Positions 17,736 through 28,415 are shown, numbered from the stretch's first letter. The stretch is 64,000 nt of DNA from Helicobacter didelphidarum (GCF_003364195.1 NZ_NXLQ01000007.1:1-64000), one strand, 5' to 3'. Program-made: numbers and translations. The notes: generated by a model not told the origin, from the sequence alone.

Positions 17736-19736
17736 TCAGATTTTAAATTCGCTTAAATTACGATTAAGTTCATTGGTTTTATCGCTAAGCTTTGTGGAAG
17801 ATTTGTGCATATTTGTATTAATTTCCAAAAGAGTAGCAACACATGTGGCAATTTTACTTCCATTCTCAAGAATATTTGTAGCATTTACATTTACCAATTT
17901 TGCACCCTCAAGACTTTCTGCAGATTTTTCAGTTACAAGATTGATAGTGTTTGAAAGATTCTTGATATCTTCTTGCATATCATCAAATTGTTGTGTTAAA
18001 GTCTGCATAGACTCTGATCCCTCTTGCATCTCATTGCTGATGTCATTAATAGATTGTAAGATACTATTAATAATTGAGCTTGTTTCAGCTATTGATTTTT
18101 GCGTTCTCTCTGCAAGTTTTCTGACTTCATCAGCTACAACAGCAAATCCTCTTCCATGTTCTCCTGCTCTTGCTGCTTCTATTGCTGCATTAAGTGCCAA
18201 AAGATTTGTTTGTGTTGCAATTTCAGTAATTACCACCAAAACATTTTGTATATTGTTTGCTTCATTGGCAAGATTCTGAATCTTGCTTACATTTTCAATT
18301 TCCCTCGTCGCATTTGTTTGAATATGCCCATTCACTTGATTGATAATATTTTTTGTTTCATCAAATTTTGTAAGGACAGATTGCAGTTCATTATTTACAT
18401 CAATTGACATTTGAATATTTTGGTTAATAATTTCACGACTTTTTTCACCAAGATTTGTATTATTATTGCTAATATGTTCAATTTGCTTAGTATTTTCATT
18501 GAGCTGCATAGAAATGACACCAAGATTTTGCACAATATCAAGATTGATACGTGTTTGGTTTAATACTTGCAAAAAGGTGCTTTGTATATATTGAATAAAG
18601 GTATTAATGGATTTTACCATAAAGCTGATTTCATCATTTGTTTGTGTAGGTAAGCTTTCTGTAAGAGCCTTATTTTCAATAATATAATGCAAACGCGTAT
18701 TGACTCGCTTTAATCGCACTACAAGATTACTAATAACTACGATAGAGAGGAATATTGTCAGAGCTATGACTAAAGATTCTATAATAATTAATGTCAAAAA
18801 ATAATTTTCCTTTGTATCAATTTGTGTTTGTATAGATGCACTTAAATGTTGAGCTATTGCATCTTCTACATTTTTTAATAAATCAATTTTTTTTGTAATG
18901 GTTGCAAACCACACAGATGGTTCTATACCATAATCCCCTACTCTATGTTTTACTATTGCTGTATTACGCATATTTTGCACTTCCTGAAAAGACGAATCTT
19001 TTATTGTTTGTGCATAAAGTTCTAAAATAGACTTTGGACTAAATGCAAGAAAAAGCTTATTGAAGACTTCCTGTTCTGCCAATAATGAAAGGAATTTACC
19101 ATATTGGGCTTCATTTGCGGGAATATTTCCGGAAAATATTACATTCAACATAGCTCGTTCTAATCCAGAACGTTCTTTTGCATACAAGAAATTTGCATAA
19201 CCAAACATTTCTCTTGTAATCTCTGTATTTGAGATTAATGTAGAAGATTCTAGCACACTATCAAGCAAGATTCCAATTGTTCCACTAAAATAGTTAAGTG
19301 TTTGTGTGACAGCAGGTGTATTATGAATAGAAGAATCTGCTTGCATACGGATTTCGTTAAGTTTTTTTAATTGTTCTAAGGCGTTGTTTAATGTTGCTAT
19401 ATAATGTGGACTTAAATTGTATTCTTTTGATGCAATATCTACAAATATGGTGTATTGTTTATCTGTGATTTGTCTTTGGTTTCGTAACTCATTTGCAAAT
19501 TTTTTACCACCACTAGCAAGATATCCAGCACTCATTCCACGTTCTTTTTGCATTTCATGGACTAATAAAGAAAGTTTTTGTGATATATTAATTTGTTGTT
19601 GTAGAGATTTATTTATTGCTATATAGTTATATGAGTTTTTAAGTTCAATCATCATAAAAAAAAGCATTGTAATAGTAGAAATAAGGACTAATAGGATAAT
19701 CCTAGACTTTAAACTCATCTTATTTAGCAAAAACAT
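17736..19736 (-). CDS. Methyl-accepting chemotaxis protein with NIT sensor
   Basis: Transmembrane chemoreceptor of 666 residues. TM1 is about 10-28. The periplasmic part (30-310) is a NIT domain (nitrate/nitrite-sensing helical bundle, PF08376 type): [19 protein letters not shown], then [16 protein letters not shown]2 is about 315-340, followed by a HAMP-like segment and a cytoplasmic signalling domain with the conserved hairpin tip [20 protein letters not shown] and [17 protein letters not shown] good GGGGGAG site precedes the ATG. No CheR-binding pentapeptide is visible at the C-terminus. The ligand is an inference from the family. Confidence 0.92.
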   Translation of the reverse strand: MFLLNKMSLKSRIILLVLISTITMLFFMMIELKNSYNYIAINKSLQQQINISQKLSLLVHEMQKERGMSAGYLASGGKKFANELRNQRQITDKQYTIFVDIASKEYNLSPHYIATLNNALEQLKKLNEIRMQADSSIHNTPAVTQTLNYFSGTIGILLDSVLESSTLISNTEITREMFGYANFLYAKERSGLERAMLNVIFSGNIPANEAQYGKFLSLLAEQEVFNKLFLAFSPKSILELYAQTIKDSSFQEVQNMRNTAIVKHRVGDYGIEPSVWFATITKKIDLLKNVEDAIAQHLSASIQTQIDTKENYFLTLIIIESLVIALTIFLSIVVISNLVVRLKRVNTRLHYIIENKALTESLPTQTNDEISFMVKSINTFIQYIQSTFLQVLNQTRINLDIVQNLGVISMQLNENTKQIEHISNNNTNLGEKSREIINQNIQMSIDVNNELQSVLTKFDETKNIINQVNGHIQTNATREIENVSKIQNLANEANNIQNVLVVITEIATQTNLLALNAAIEAARAGEHGRGFAVVADEVRKLAERTQKSIAETSSIINSILQSINDISNEMQEGSESMQTLTQQFDDMQEDIKNLSNTINLVTEKSAESLEGAKLVNVNATNILENGSKIATCVATLLEINTNMHKSSTKLSDKTNELNRNLSEFKI

Positions 19737-19976
19737 TCACACTCCCCCTATCTAATCAATAAAAGCACTTCTAGTATATCTAAGTTATTTTAATAAGTCA
19801 AACATACAAGCATATATACTTAAGAAACCGACATGATTCCCTATACTTGTACTATTTTAATTTCTATATTTATAGTTCGTATATGAAAATTAAAATAAAA
19901 CTCAACATTTAGATTTTTACAAGCAAGTGCAATATTTATATTTCATACTTTTCTTTTGGAATCAAAATATTAAAAT

Positions 19977-20186
19977 CTATACATATATCTTACCACAAAC
20001 GAAAAAGTTTCTTTTATATAGTATTAAAAAATACTTCTCTTTATTTTGCAAGAGTGATGTTCCTACTTGCACACCAATAAAACCATAACTTTTTTCTTTT
20101 ACTAAACTTTCGGCTTGTAAGTTGATACAAGTAAGCATCTCTGTTAACGCAATAACCTGTACGTTATATTTCAATGTCATTCTCAT
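19977..20186 (-). pseudogene. Probable remnant of an outer-membrane protein gene
   Basis: A 69-residue reading frame with a good AAGGATAAG site at its start, a signal-peptide-like beginning, and SYGFIGVQVGTSLLQ, which resembles the first beta strand of Helicobacter outer-membrane proteins. It stops soon after and no continuation is seen in other frames. I read it as the 5' stump of a lost gene; a genuine small secreted protein is the alternative. Confidence 0.35.
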
Positions 20187-20357
20187 GACTTATCCTTTAT
20201 TTTATATAGAAATAGATTGGTATTCTACAAAAAAAAACAAGTCAAGACCAAAATAGCATTTTGTAAAAATAACCATTATATTAGGATTATGCCACCCTAA
20301 AACACGGCATTACATTCAATATCAATAAAGATTCAGTAATTTTTATTGATTAGGAAT

Positions 20358-21023
20358 TTAATGAAGATTAATTTTCGTTCTATTAGAATAATATCGAACA
20401 ATGAGTGAAAGTGAAAAACAAACAATAAAATATAATCCTGCCACTGTGGCAAAAACACTTACAATCTCTTGAAAACTTGTAACACGACTTAAAATGTCTT
20501 TTGAAGCATTGGTAAGTTCCGCTACATTTAAAGCTGCGAGAAAAGAAGTGTCTTTGATAGTTGTTACACATTGAGAAAGTATCGTAGGTGTTACCTTGCG
20601 ATAGCATTGTGGGAAGATAATATACCATAGCGTAAAAGGAAAGCTAAAGCCCTGCGAAGCTGCTGCTTCAAACTGCCCTTTAGGAATAGAATTCAACCCT
20701 CCTCGAATAATCTCCGCCATTACAGAAGAAGTATATAAAAACAACCCAATTGTCCCAAGGACAGCATAATTTGCAGGAATCCCAAGCACAATGGGAAGCA
20801 CAAAGCATGCTGCATACATCCATAACAATAGCGGGGTATTTCTAAAAATTTCTACATAAATTCCTGCTAAATATCCAAAAACCCTATTTACACCATGAGT
20901 GCCATAATTTCTCATTACCGCAAGGATTGAACCAAAGATAATCGCACCTCCTGCGGCAAAAAATGCCATGATGATTGTCAGTTTTAACCCATTGAGTAAC
21001 ATATAAAAATCAACTATATGCAT
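20358..21023 (-). CDS. Amino-acid ABC transporter permease (PEB1-type), distal
   Basis: Inner-membrane permease of the His/Glu/Gln family, 221 residues, with about five membrane helices and the EAA loop GQFEAAASQGFSFPFTLWYIIFPQ that contacts the ATPase. It is the last gene of the minus-strand operon pebC-peb1A-permease-permease, the same order as the C. jejuni PEB1 aspartate/glutamate locus as I recall it. It begins 7 bp after the preceding permease. A 49-bp stretch around the EAA loop is identical to the paralogue upstream. Confidence 0.9.
   Translation of the reverse strand: MHIVDFYMLLNGLKLTIIMAFFAAGGAIIFGSILAVMRNYGTHGVNRVFGYLAGIYVEIFRNTPLLLWMYAACFVLPIVLGIPANYAVLGTIGLFLYTSSVMAEIIRGGLNSIPKGQFEAAASQGFSFPFTLWYIIFPQCYRKVTPTILSQCVTTIKDTSFLAALNVAELTNASKDILSRVTSFQEIVSVFATVAGLYFIVCFSLSLIVRYYSNRTKINLH
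20642..20690 (-). repeat. 49-bp identical segment, copy 1
   Basis: Identical over 49 bases to 21312-21360. It lies in the EAA-loop coding region of the distal permease. Confidence 0.9.
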
Positions 21024-21030
21024 TCTGCAC

Positions 21031-21726
21031 CTACCTTGCTAAGTGAGCTTTTTTGAGCTTTTCTTCATAAAAGCGAGTAAAGAGTGCCAAACAATAGCAC
21101 ACGACGAAATAGAATATCCCAGCAATTACATACGCAGGAGCATAATTAAGACTTGATTGTGCATAAGAATCTGCATTATACATAATCTCAGCTCCTGCAA
21201 TGATAGCAAGCACAGACGTGTTCTTAATAAGATTTACCGCTTGATTTGTCGCTGGTGGTAAGATTACCTTGATAGTCTGCGGTAAAATAATATACATCAT
21301 CGTTTGTGCATAGCTAAAGCCCTGCGAAGCTGCTGCTTCAAACTGCCCTTTAGGAATAGATTGGATTCCACTTCGGACAACTTCACTCATATATGCTCCC
21401 GTATAAACACCGATTCCAACTACACCTATGGTAAAAACATCAAGTGTTATACCAATATAAGGTACTTTAGGCAAGACATAATACAAGAAAAAAAGGTTAA
21501 TGAGTAAGGGAGTATTTTGAAAAAACTCCACATATGCTCTCGCCCACCATCGTAATAATGTAAATTTACCGGTTGCCATAAGGGCATGAAAAATACCCAT
21601 AAAAAGCGAGATAGATAATGCTAAAACCGCAACTAAGAGGGTATAGCCAAATCCTTGTATAAAAATATCAATATGTGAGAAAGTGTCAACCCATCTCCAT
21701 AATGCAAAAGGTGAATTATCATTCAT
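21031..21726 (-). CDS. Amino-acid ABC transporter permease (PEB1-type), proximal
   Basis: Inner-membrane permease, 231 residues, with about five helices; the conserved FFQNTPLLINLFFLYYVLP opens the domain and the EAA loop is GQFEAAASQGFSYAQTMMYI. It pairs with the distal permease to form the membrane channel for the PEB1-type binding protein. It starts 28 bp after peb1A. It shares a 49-bp identical DNA stretch with its paralogue, beyond what protein conservation alone requires. Confidence 0.9.
   Translation of the reverse strand: MNDNSPFALWRWVDTFSHIDIFIQGFGYTLLVAVLALSISLFMGIFHALMATGKFTLLRWWARAYVEFFQNTPLLINLFFLYYVLPKVPYIGITLDVFTIGVVGIGVYTGAYMSEVVRSGIQSIPKGQFEAAASQGFSYAQTMMYIILPQTIKVILPPATNQAVNLIKNTSVLAIIAGAEIMYNADSYAQSSLNYAPAYVIAGIFYFVVCYCLALFTRFYEEKLKKAHLAR
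21312..21360 (-). repeat. 49-bp identical segment, copy 2
   Basis: Identical over 49 bases to 20642-20690. It lies in the EAA-loop coding region of the proximal permease. Confidence 0.9.
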
Positions 21727-21753
21727 TAAAAAATACTCCGAATAGGATTTCTT

Positions 21754-22575
21754 TTATTTGAGATTCCATTTTTTTGCTAATTCATCAATTTCTTCATGAT
21801 TATTTTTTACAAAGTTATTAATATAATCACTCCATTCTTGATCATTTTTTCGTGTTACGATACCATATTCTTGTGCATCTAAGCTATCTTCTAAGATTAT
21901 GTTATTTTTATCAAGATAACCCCTCAAGATGGATTTATCAACAGAAAATGCATCAATTCTTTTAGAATCAAGTGCAGTTTTTAGTGATGGATAATCAGGA
22001 AGTTCTTGCACTGTTACATTAATCCCTGCCACTTCCGCTGCTTTCTTAATAGCCTTATTGGTTGTTGCTGCTTGTGCTACACCAATAATTTTGCCATCTA
22101 GGCTTTTAAAATCAGTGAAATTATTTTCTTTTAGCACCAAAAAGCCAATAGGATCACTATAATAAGAATCTGTAAAGTTATAAGTTTTCTTTCTCTCTTC
22201 AGTAATTGTGAAAGTTGCAATTACTGCATCAAGTGTGCCATTGTCAAGCAAAGGACCTCTTGTTTTTGCTGTTACAGGTTCTAATTTTAGTTTTGTTTCG
22301 TCTCCAAGAATTTCTTTTGCTAATAGTTTTGCAATATCAATCTCAAAGCCTTCTATTTGCTTGGTATCAGGATTCAAGAGAGCAAAATTGGGTGCATCTT
22401 TTTTGACTCCTATAACAAGTTGATTTTTTGCTTTAACAGACTCTAAATGGCTTTTTGAACTTTTTTCTTTATCGCCACAAGCAACTAATCCCAATGCTAA
22501 TGCTCCTAAAATACTAAAACTTACTATACTAGATTTTAGTATATCCGAACCAAATTTTTTAATCAATGACTTCAT
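21754..22575 (-). CDS. peb1A: PEB1-type aspartate/glutamate-binding lipoprotein
   Basis: Solute-binding protein of the PEB1 system, which in C. jejuni imports aspartate and glutamate and acts as an adhesin. The 273-residue sequence tracks PEB1a closely: GFEIDIAKLLAKEILGD, AKTRGPLLDNGTLDAVIATF, GVAQAATTNKAIKKAAE and RIDAFSVDKSIL. The start at 22575 has AAGGAAG upstream. Unlike C. jejuni PEB1a, the signal ends in LVACGD, a lipobox, so it is predicted to be lipid-anchored. A strong hairpin lies between it and pebC. Confidence 0.93.
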   Translation of the reverse strand: MKSLIKKFGSDILKSSIVSFSILGALALGLVACGDKEKSSKSHLESVKAKNQLVIGVKKDAPNFALLNPDTKQIEGFEIDIAKLLAKEILGDETKLKLEPVTAKTRGPLLDNGTLDAVIATFTITEERKKTYNFTDSYYSDPIGFLVLKENNFTDFKSLDGKIIGVAQAATTNKAIKKAAEVAGINVTVQELPDYPSLKTALDSKRIDAFSVDKSILRGYLDKNNIILEDSLDAQEYGIVTRKNDQEWSDYINNFVKNNHEEIDELAKKWNLK

Positions 22576-22681
22576 AATTTGCTTCCTTTCCTTAAAAATG
22601 TAAATACGATTCGTATAATAAATAAGATTCAAAAAAAGAGAATTTATATTCTATATTTCTCACTTCTTATAGAAACCTATT

Positions 22682-22736
22682 ATTGTGGAATCTAACCTAT
22701 ATTGTCTCTGTAACCCCATAGGTTAGATTCCACAAT
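22682..22736 (-). terminator. 19-bp perfect hairpin between pebC and peb1A
   Basis: Perfect 19-bp arms (22682-22700 and 22718-22736) with a 17-base loop, immediately after the pebC stop and about 107 bases before peb1A. No long T run follows, so it may be a partial terminator, a processing site or an mRNA stabiliser. Confidence 0.6.
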
Positions 22737-22744
22737 TATGCAGT

Positions 22745-23473
22745 CTAATGTGAGAGAATCTTGCTTAAGAAATTTCTTGTCCGTTCATTTTTTGGATTTT
22801 CAAAAAACTCTTTTGGCGTATTATCTTCCACAATCATTCCATCTTCCATAAATATAACTCTATCTGCCACTTCTTTAGCAAAACCCATTTCATGTGTTAC
22901 AACAACCATTGTTGTACCTTTCTCTCCAGATATTTTACGCATAACATCAAGCACTTCTTGCACTGTCTCTGGGTCAAGTGCAGAAGTTGGTTCATCAAAA
23001 AGTATAATTTTTTTCTGTGTGCAAAGACTACGTGCGATTGCTACTCTCTGTTGTTGCCCACCACTTAATGTTGCAGGATAAACATTTGCTTTTGCTTCTA
23101 ATCCCACGACTTTAAGATATTTGTAAGCGATTTCTTCTGCTTCTTTTCTGCTTCTTTTCTGAATCTTTGTTGGAGCCAAAGTAAGATTCTGTAATACTGT
23201 CATATGTGGGTAAAGATTAAAATGTTGAAAAACCATAGCACAATATTTACGACAAATTTCGAGTTTCGTTTTATGATTTAATTCAATATCATTGACTATT
23301 ACCTTTCCCGATGATATTTCCTCAAGTCCATTCATACAACGAATTGTTGTGCTTTTACCACTTCCGCTAGGTCCAATAATAACTAATTTTTCACCTTCAC
23401 CAATAGTAAGATTGACATTTTTTAGCACATGATGTTCACCAAAAAACTTATTTACATTTTCTAAACAAATCAC
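22745..23473 (-). CDS. pebC: Amino-acid ABC transporter ATPase (PEB1-type)
   Basis: GlnQ-like ATPase, 242 residues. Walker A is GPSGSGKST (about 34-42), the Q loop is in [10 protein letters not shown], the signature is [15 protein letters not shown], Walker B is [12 protein letters not shown] and the switch His is in [10 protein letters not shown]. All are intact. It is the first gene of the PEB1-type operon. A 169-bp gap carrying a hairpin separates it from peb1A, so the two may differ in mRNA level. Confidence 0.93.
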   Translation of the reverse strand: MICLENVNKFFGEHHVLKNVNLTIGEGEKLVIIGPSGSGKSTTIRCMNGLEEISSGKVIVNDIELNHKTKLEICRKYCAMVFQHFNLYPHMTVLQNLTLAPTKIQKRSRKEAEEIAYKYLKVVGLEAKANVYPATLSGGQQQRVAIARSLCTQKKIILFDEPTSALDPETVQEVLDVMRKISGEKGTTMVVVTHEMGFAKEVADRVIFMEDGMIVEDNTPKEFFENPKNERTRNFLSKILSH

Positions 23474-23676
23474 TTTATAAAATCCCCATTATTCTTAATT
23501 TTTTAAGTCTATGAATTAATATTATCCGATATTTCTAAATTAATATACTATTAATAACTTATAATTTTATGGTATTTTTAGAATTTTTACAAAAAGTAAC
23601 ATTAATTATATATTATAGCTTATTTATATTACATTTTGATACTAAATTTTAGACTATATTTATTTTTATATATTTT

Positions 23677-24981
23677 TCATACAATAGACTTATTCTGCCA
23701 CTTACGACTTCTCCAACGCAGTGCATTGGCGATTCCTCGTAGCCATTCATCGGTACAAAAAACCTATCCAAATACCAATAATACCTAGATTAAAATAAAA
23801 ACATAGAGTGTATCCTACGGGCAAACTTACTCCAAGCGTGAATACAATCCCCATAATAAATGGAAACCTTGCATCGCCACTAGTACGCAAAGCATTTACC
23901 ATGACTATATTAAATGTCCTTTTAACCTCTAAATGATTGAAATTGTAAATAAAGGTAACATAATCTCATCCAATGTAGGATTTAAGTCAAGTTTATCCCA
24001 TAAGTATATTTTTTCTATATATGCTACAATTATTATGCAAAAACTTATAAACACACTTAACCATAATACATTAAAAGTATGTTTATAAGCAACTTCTACA
24101 TGTTTTGCTCAAACAAGCTTGCCGATAATGATTTCATTTGCGATACTGATTGCTTGTCCTGTTAGCATAATAAATAGTGAAATTTAGAAAAAAATTGTTT
24201 GCACACTCGCATTATCTTGACCAAGTAGATTTACAAAAGAAAATACGATGATATATCGTATAATCCAAATAAGATTCTCTAGCACTAAAACCAACAATGT
24301 TTAGAATCTTTGCAATAACATCTTTTTGTAAGAAAAAACCTTGCCAAGAAAATCGGATCTTGAGTTTCCAATAAATCACGATAAGAAGTAAAGTTACAGC
24401 ACATACGCGTCCGATTATTGTAGCAAAACCAACTCCCAATATTCTTAAATCTGTAAAATGTAACACATAATAATTTACAAGCAAAGTAATAATATCCATA
24501 ATGAGTGAAATAAATGTAACGAAAATGCCATATTATAAATACACACGATCGAATATAGTATAATACCTAAAGCATCAAAAGGTAAGTAACCAAGCATTTG
24601 TAAATAATCTTTAGCATGCAGAAATTGCTCTGAAGCAACATTCATAATAGAAAGCAGAAAAGAACCTTGAGTATAAATAAATATTGCACAAAATAATCCT
24701 AATATGGAATTAAAAATAAACTTTGGTGCATTGCTTTTAAGGCTACGATTTTATTTCTCACCCCAATAGCTTGAGATACTACAATGCTACACACTACACT
24801 TAAAAAGCTAAAAATTGCCATAAACAAATCCATAAAAAGGTTACCAATACCCATAGCGCCCACAAGATCATTATTATAATGTGTAACCATCGAAGTATTT
24901 ATCATAAGGGAAAGATAGCGTAAGAATATTTCGATAAAAATTGGCACAGAGAGATTTTACAGAGAGTTGCTTAGATGTCAT
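23677..24981 (-). pseudogene. MATE-family efflux pump pseudogene
   Basis: Broken gene for a multidrug/toxin extrusion (MATE) membrane antiporter. A start (ATG at 24981 with GAAAG upstream) leads into MTSKQLSVKSL, then a frame change into IEIFLRYLSLMINTSMV and VVCSIVVSQAIGV, a second gap, then ILGVGFATIIGR. Near the end DEWLRGIANALRWRSRKWQ is the typical MATE C-terminus, closing with TGA at 23677. The total, about 435 codons, matches a full MATE protein, so it decayed by small indels and stops rather than by a large deletion. Confidence 0.75.
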
Positions 24982-25195
24982 GTTCTTTCAAGGAGTGATT
25001 ACATGAAAAAAGTATATCGTAAAAATTATAAAAGTATGACACCCTGAAAAGATTTTTAAAATTCTTTATTGAGAGACTTTTTACAAAAAAAAAAATAAAT
25101 GTCAGAATCCATAATAATTAGATACAACAAATTTATCTTCTAAGATTTTCTAAAAATAATGCTTGAGCTATACAAAATATATTAAGTTTTATTTT

Positions 25196-25519
25196 TTAGC
25201 AAATTGCTTTTAAATGAATTGTCGTAGTAATATCTACCATTCTTGTAATTGGGAGATAGTAATTTATTTCGTCTCCAAAAAAACGCATATTAAATTGTTC
25301 ACCAAAAATTTTAGGATTCTGCTTATATAACTCAATCAATTTATCATAATCTTCTCTTAGCATACCAAAATCCATATCATCATCCCATGGAATGAACCCC
25401 AGATGTCTCACTGCACCGAGTAATGACCCTCCATATAAAAAGTATTTTAATTTATGTTTATCACATACTTTTTTAAAGGCTTTAGCAATCTCTAATAACT
25501 TTTGCTACATCTCTGTCAT
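25196..25519 (-). pseudogene. LicD-family transferase pseudogene
   Basis: Remnant of a LicD/phosphorylcholine-transferase-type gene. The frame from the ATG at 25519 reads MTEM then TAG at 25505-25507, then continues open with KYFLYGGSLLGAVRHLGF and IPWDDDMDFGM, the family nucleotidyltransferase core, before ending after about 100 codons; intact family members are about 250 residues. There is thus one nonsense codon and a lost 3' half. It lies in a decayed stretch next to the MATE pseudogene. Confidence 0.75.
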
Positions 25520-26044
25520 TTTTTTACCTAATAAATAAAGTTGATTGTTTTTGTATTGTATTATGTTAATCTCGCAACATAACAAATTACCTAAACTTCT
25601 CTTTAAAATTATAACAAACTTTTTATTTTAATATACTTAAAATTATATAGAATAATTAAAAAATAGAGTTTTCTTGTAATTTTTATTTCTTTATACCTCA
25701 ATTTATACGATATGATATAAATATCTATTTTCCGGAATTCACTTGTATCTTGGTATTACTATAAGAAGTTTTATTATTTATACAATAACTGCATTTGTAT
25801 AGTTTCAAAAAATCCTAATATTATCCATGAAATATAAAATTATGACCATTTTAAACATAATCAATAAAATTTTACTTTGAAGACGAATTTTACAGTAAAT
25901 AAATTATGTGCTAATTAATTATATAAATTTTCTTATAATTTACAATTTTACTGATATTTTAAGATAGAATGTATAAAATTTAAATTCTTTGCTGGGTAAA
26001 ACATAGATATACATAGGAACATAAATTTAATAAAAGGATAGAAC
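25520..26044. other. Non-coding, decayed region before pyrD
   Basis: Very AT-rich; I see no gene, RNA or clear repeat in it. It probably includes the pyrD promoter and debris from the adjoining pseudogenes. Confidence 0.4.
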
Positions 26045-27124
26045 ATGAGCTTTTATCAAAAATTAAAACCATTCATTTTCAAGTTCGATGCAGAAAGAAT
26101 GCACAATGTTGCTATGAGTCTTATGCATTTTTCAAGTAAATTTCCTCTTTTGGAATCTTATATTGCAAAATCGCATTGTTGTATTTATGAAGAACTTTCA
26201 CAGAATATTCATGGATTAAAATTTTACAATCCAATAGGACTTGCAAGTGGATTTGATAAAAATGCGGAAGCTATTCGTCCATTAGCTAGTCTTGGCTTTA
26301 GTTTTTTAGAGCTAGGAAGCATTACACAAATGCCACAAGATGGGAATCCAAAACCTAGAATCTTTCGACATATTGAACAAGAAAGTGTCCAAAATGCACT
26401 TGGATTTAATAATAAAGGTGCACGTGGAGTGTTGGCTAATTTACAAAAAAACTATCCTTTTTGTATTCCAATTGGTATTAATATAGGAAAAAATAAAAAT
26501 ATTGTTATGGCAGATTCTCTTAAAAATTATGAATTGAGTTTAGAGACATTAAAAGATTATGGGGATTATTTTACCTTTAATCTTTCTTCGCCAAATACTC
26601 CCGGTTTGCGTGATTTGCAAAATGAAAGCTTTGTTGTGGATTTACTTGATATGGCTCATGCTATCACAACAAAACCTCTTTTCATTAAAATTTCTCCTGA
26701 TATGGAAATAGATTCTATGCTACGTGTATGCCAAAAAGCTATTGAAAAAAAAGTGAGTGGAATTATAGCAACAAATACGACGATTGATTATTCTCTTGTC
26801 CCACAACCAGCACAACGCAATGGACATAATATTGGTGGATTAAGTGGTAAAGTTTTGACATCAAAATCGCGTGAGATTCTTAAAATCTTAGGACAAAATT
26901 TTTTTCGTCAAACAACTCTTATTTCGGTTGGTGGAATCGCTTCTGCTGATGAAATATATGAAAGATTAAGGCTTGGTGCCAGTCTTGTGCAAATCATGAC
27001 TTCTATGGTTTATGGTGGGCCATCAGTTGTTAAGCACATGAATATACAGTTACACAAAAAGCTTGAAGCTGATGGCATAAAACATATCAGAGAACTTATA
27101 GGAACAGGAATTAATCGTGATTAA
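26045..27124 (+). CDS. pyrD: Dihydroorotate dehydrogenase (quinone), class 2
   Basis: FMN enzyme oxidising dihydroorotate to orotate in pyrimidine synthesis, passing electrons to quinone at the inner membrane. The 359-residue protein has the class-2 N-terminal helix region (FKFDAERMHN), then GLASGFDKNAE, GFSFLELGSITQ, FNLSSPNTPGLR with the catalytic Ser, and ISVGGIASADE for FMN phosphate binding. AAAAGGATAGAAC precedes the ATG. It overlaps the next gene by 8 bp, matching the pyrD-protease pairing I recall from H. pylori. Confidence 0.96.
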   Translation: MSFYQKLKPFIFKFDAERMHNVAMSLMHFSSKFPLLESYIAKSHCCIYEELSQNIHGLKFYNPIGLASGFDKNAEAIRPLASLGFSFLELGSITQMPQDGNPKPRIFRHIEQESVQNALGFNNKGARGVLANLQKNYPFCIPIGINIGKNKNIVMADSLKNYELSLETLKDYGDYFTFNLSSPNTPGLRDLQNESFVVDLLDMAHAITTKPLFIKISPDMEIDSMLRVCQKAIEKKVSGIIATNTTIDYSLVPQPAQRNGHNIGGLSGKVLTSKSREILKILGQNFFRQTTLISVGGIASADEIYERLRLGASLVQIMTSMVYGGPSVVKHMNIQLHKKLEADGIKHIRELIGTGINRD

Positions 27125-28415
27125 ATTTATTATTGGAGCAGTATTTATGAGTAGTTTAGCCTTTTGTAGTGTTTTACCAAAACATGAAAGCAAAACTTTG
27201 GAGAATGGATTGCAGGTTGTTGTGATTCCACTCCACAATAAAAGTAATGTTATTGAGACAAGTGTATTTTATAAAGTTGGTTCGCGCAATGAAGTTATGG
27301 GAAAAAGCGGTATTGCTCACATGCTGGAGCATTTAAATTTTAAGACAACCAAGAATCTAAAAGCAGGTGAATTTGATGAGATTGTAAAAAAAATGGGTGG
27401 TAACAATAATGCTTCTACGAGTTTTGATTATACAAGATATTATATTCAATCGAGTTCCAAGAATCTTGATACTTCGCTAAAGCTTTTTGCTGAACTTATG
27501 GAAAATTTAGAATTTGTAGATTCTGAATTTCAATCAGAGCGAGATGTGGTAGCACAAGAGAGGCTTTGGAGAACAGACAATTCACCAAGCGGGTATCTCT
27601 TTTTTCGATTCTTTAATACTGCATACACTTATCACCCATACCATTGGACGCCAATTGGTTTTATGAACGACATTCAATCATGGAAATTAGATGACATTAA
27701 AGCATTCCATTCACTCTATTATCAACCCCAAAATGCTATACTTGTTGTAGCGGGGGATATAGAATCTCACAAAGTCTTTAGTGGTGTAGAAAAGTATTTT
27801 GGTAAAATTAAAAATCATGGGCAGATTCCTCAAATCAATACGATAGAACCAAAACAAGACGGGGCGCGAGAAGCTCACATTAAAAAGGATACAGGCGGCA
27901 TTGAATGGATTATGCTGGGATTTAAAACTCCGAAATTTAACCATCAGGATCAAGTTGCACTTGAAGCAATGAGCGAGATTCTAGGAAGTGGAAAAAGTGC
28001 CGTACTTCCAGCAATTTTGACTGATAAACTTAAACTTGTTTCTGCAATTAGTGTATATAATATGGATTTAATCGATGAAGGTATGTTTATTATTGTGGCA
28101 ACAGGCAATGCTGGCGTGAAAGCAACTGAATTAAAAAAAGAGATTCTCAAAGAAATTGAAAGACTGAAAAAAACACCAATTTCACAAGCCCAACTTGATA
28201 AGATAAAAATTAATACCCGTGCTTCTTTTATTTATAGTCTTAATTCTGCTAGTTCCGTGGCTGGGCTTTTTGGTTCATATCTTGTGCGTGGTGATTTAAA
28301 TCCATTATTGCATTATGAGGAAAATCTCAATAAACTAGATTCTCAAACAATACAAGATATTGCAAAAAAATACTTTGTTCTTGATAACTCCACAACTCTG
28401 ATTATGACAAAATAG
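27117..28415 (+). CDS. M16-family zinc metalloprotease
   Basis: Exported peptidase of the M16 (pitrilysin/PqqL-like) family, 432 residues. The start is a GTG overlapping the pyrD stop, giving a signal peptide of about 17 residues; the ATG at 27147 would cut it short. The inverted zinc motif HMLEH is at about residues 65-69, the distal Glu lies about 75 residues later in the SERDVVAQERLW segment, and the C-terminal M16 domain (inactive half) follows with SSVAGLFGSYLVRGD. H. pylori YmxG/PqqE proteins are the known relatives. Likely periplasmic or secreted; substrate unknown. Confidence 0.88.
   Translation: MIKFIIGAVFMSSLAFCSVLPKHESKTLENGLQVVVIPLHNKSNVIETSVFYKVGSRNEVMGKSGIAHMLEHLNFKTTKNLKAGEFDEIVKKMGGNNNASTSFDYTRYYIQSSSKNLDTSLKLFAELMENLEFVDSEFQSERDVVAQERLWRTDNSPSGYLFFRFFNTAYTYHPYHWTPIGFMNDIQSWKLDDIKAFHSLYYQPQNAILVVAGDIESHKVFSGVEKYFGKIKNHGQIPQINTIEPKQDGAREAHIKKDTGGIEWIMLGFKTPKFNHQDQVALEAMSEILGSGKSAVLPAILTDKLKLVSAISVYNMDLIDEGMFIIVATGNAGVKATELKKEILKEIERLKKTPISQAQLDKIKINTRASFIYSLNSASSVAGLFGSYLVRGDLNPLLHYEENLNKLDSQTIQDIAKKYFVLDNSTTLIMTK

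Noticed and set aside
17773-18279. 168-residue open frame antisense to the chemoreceptor gene
   Set aside because: It mirrors the conserved signalling domain and has no start site or homology of its own.
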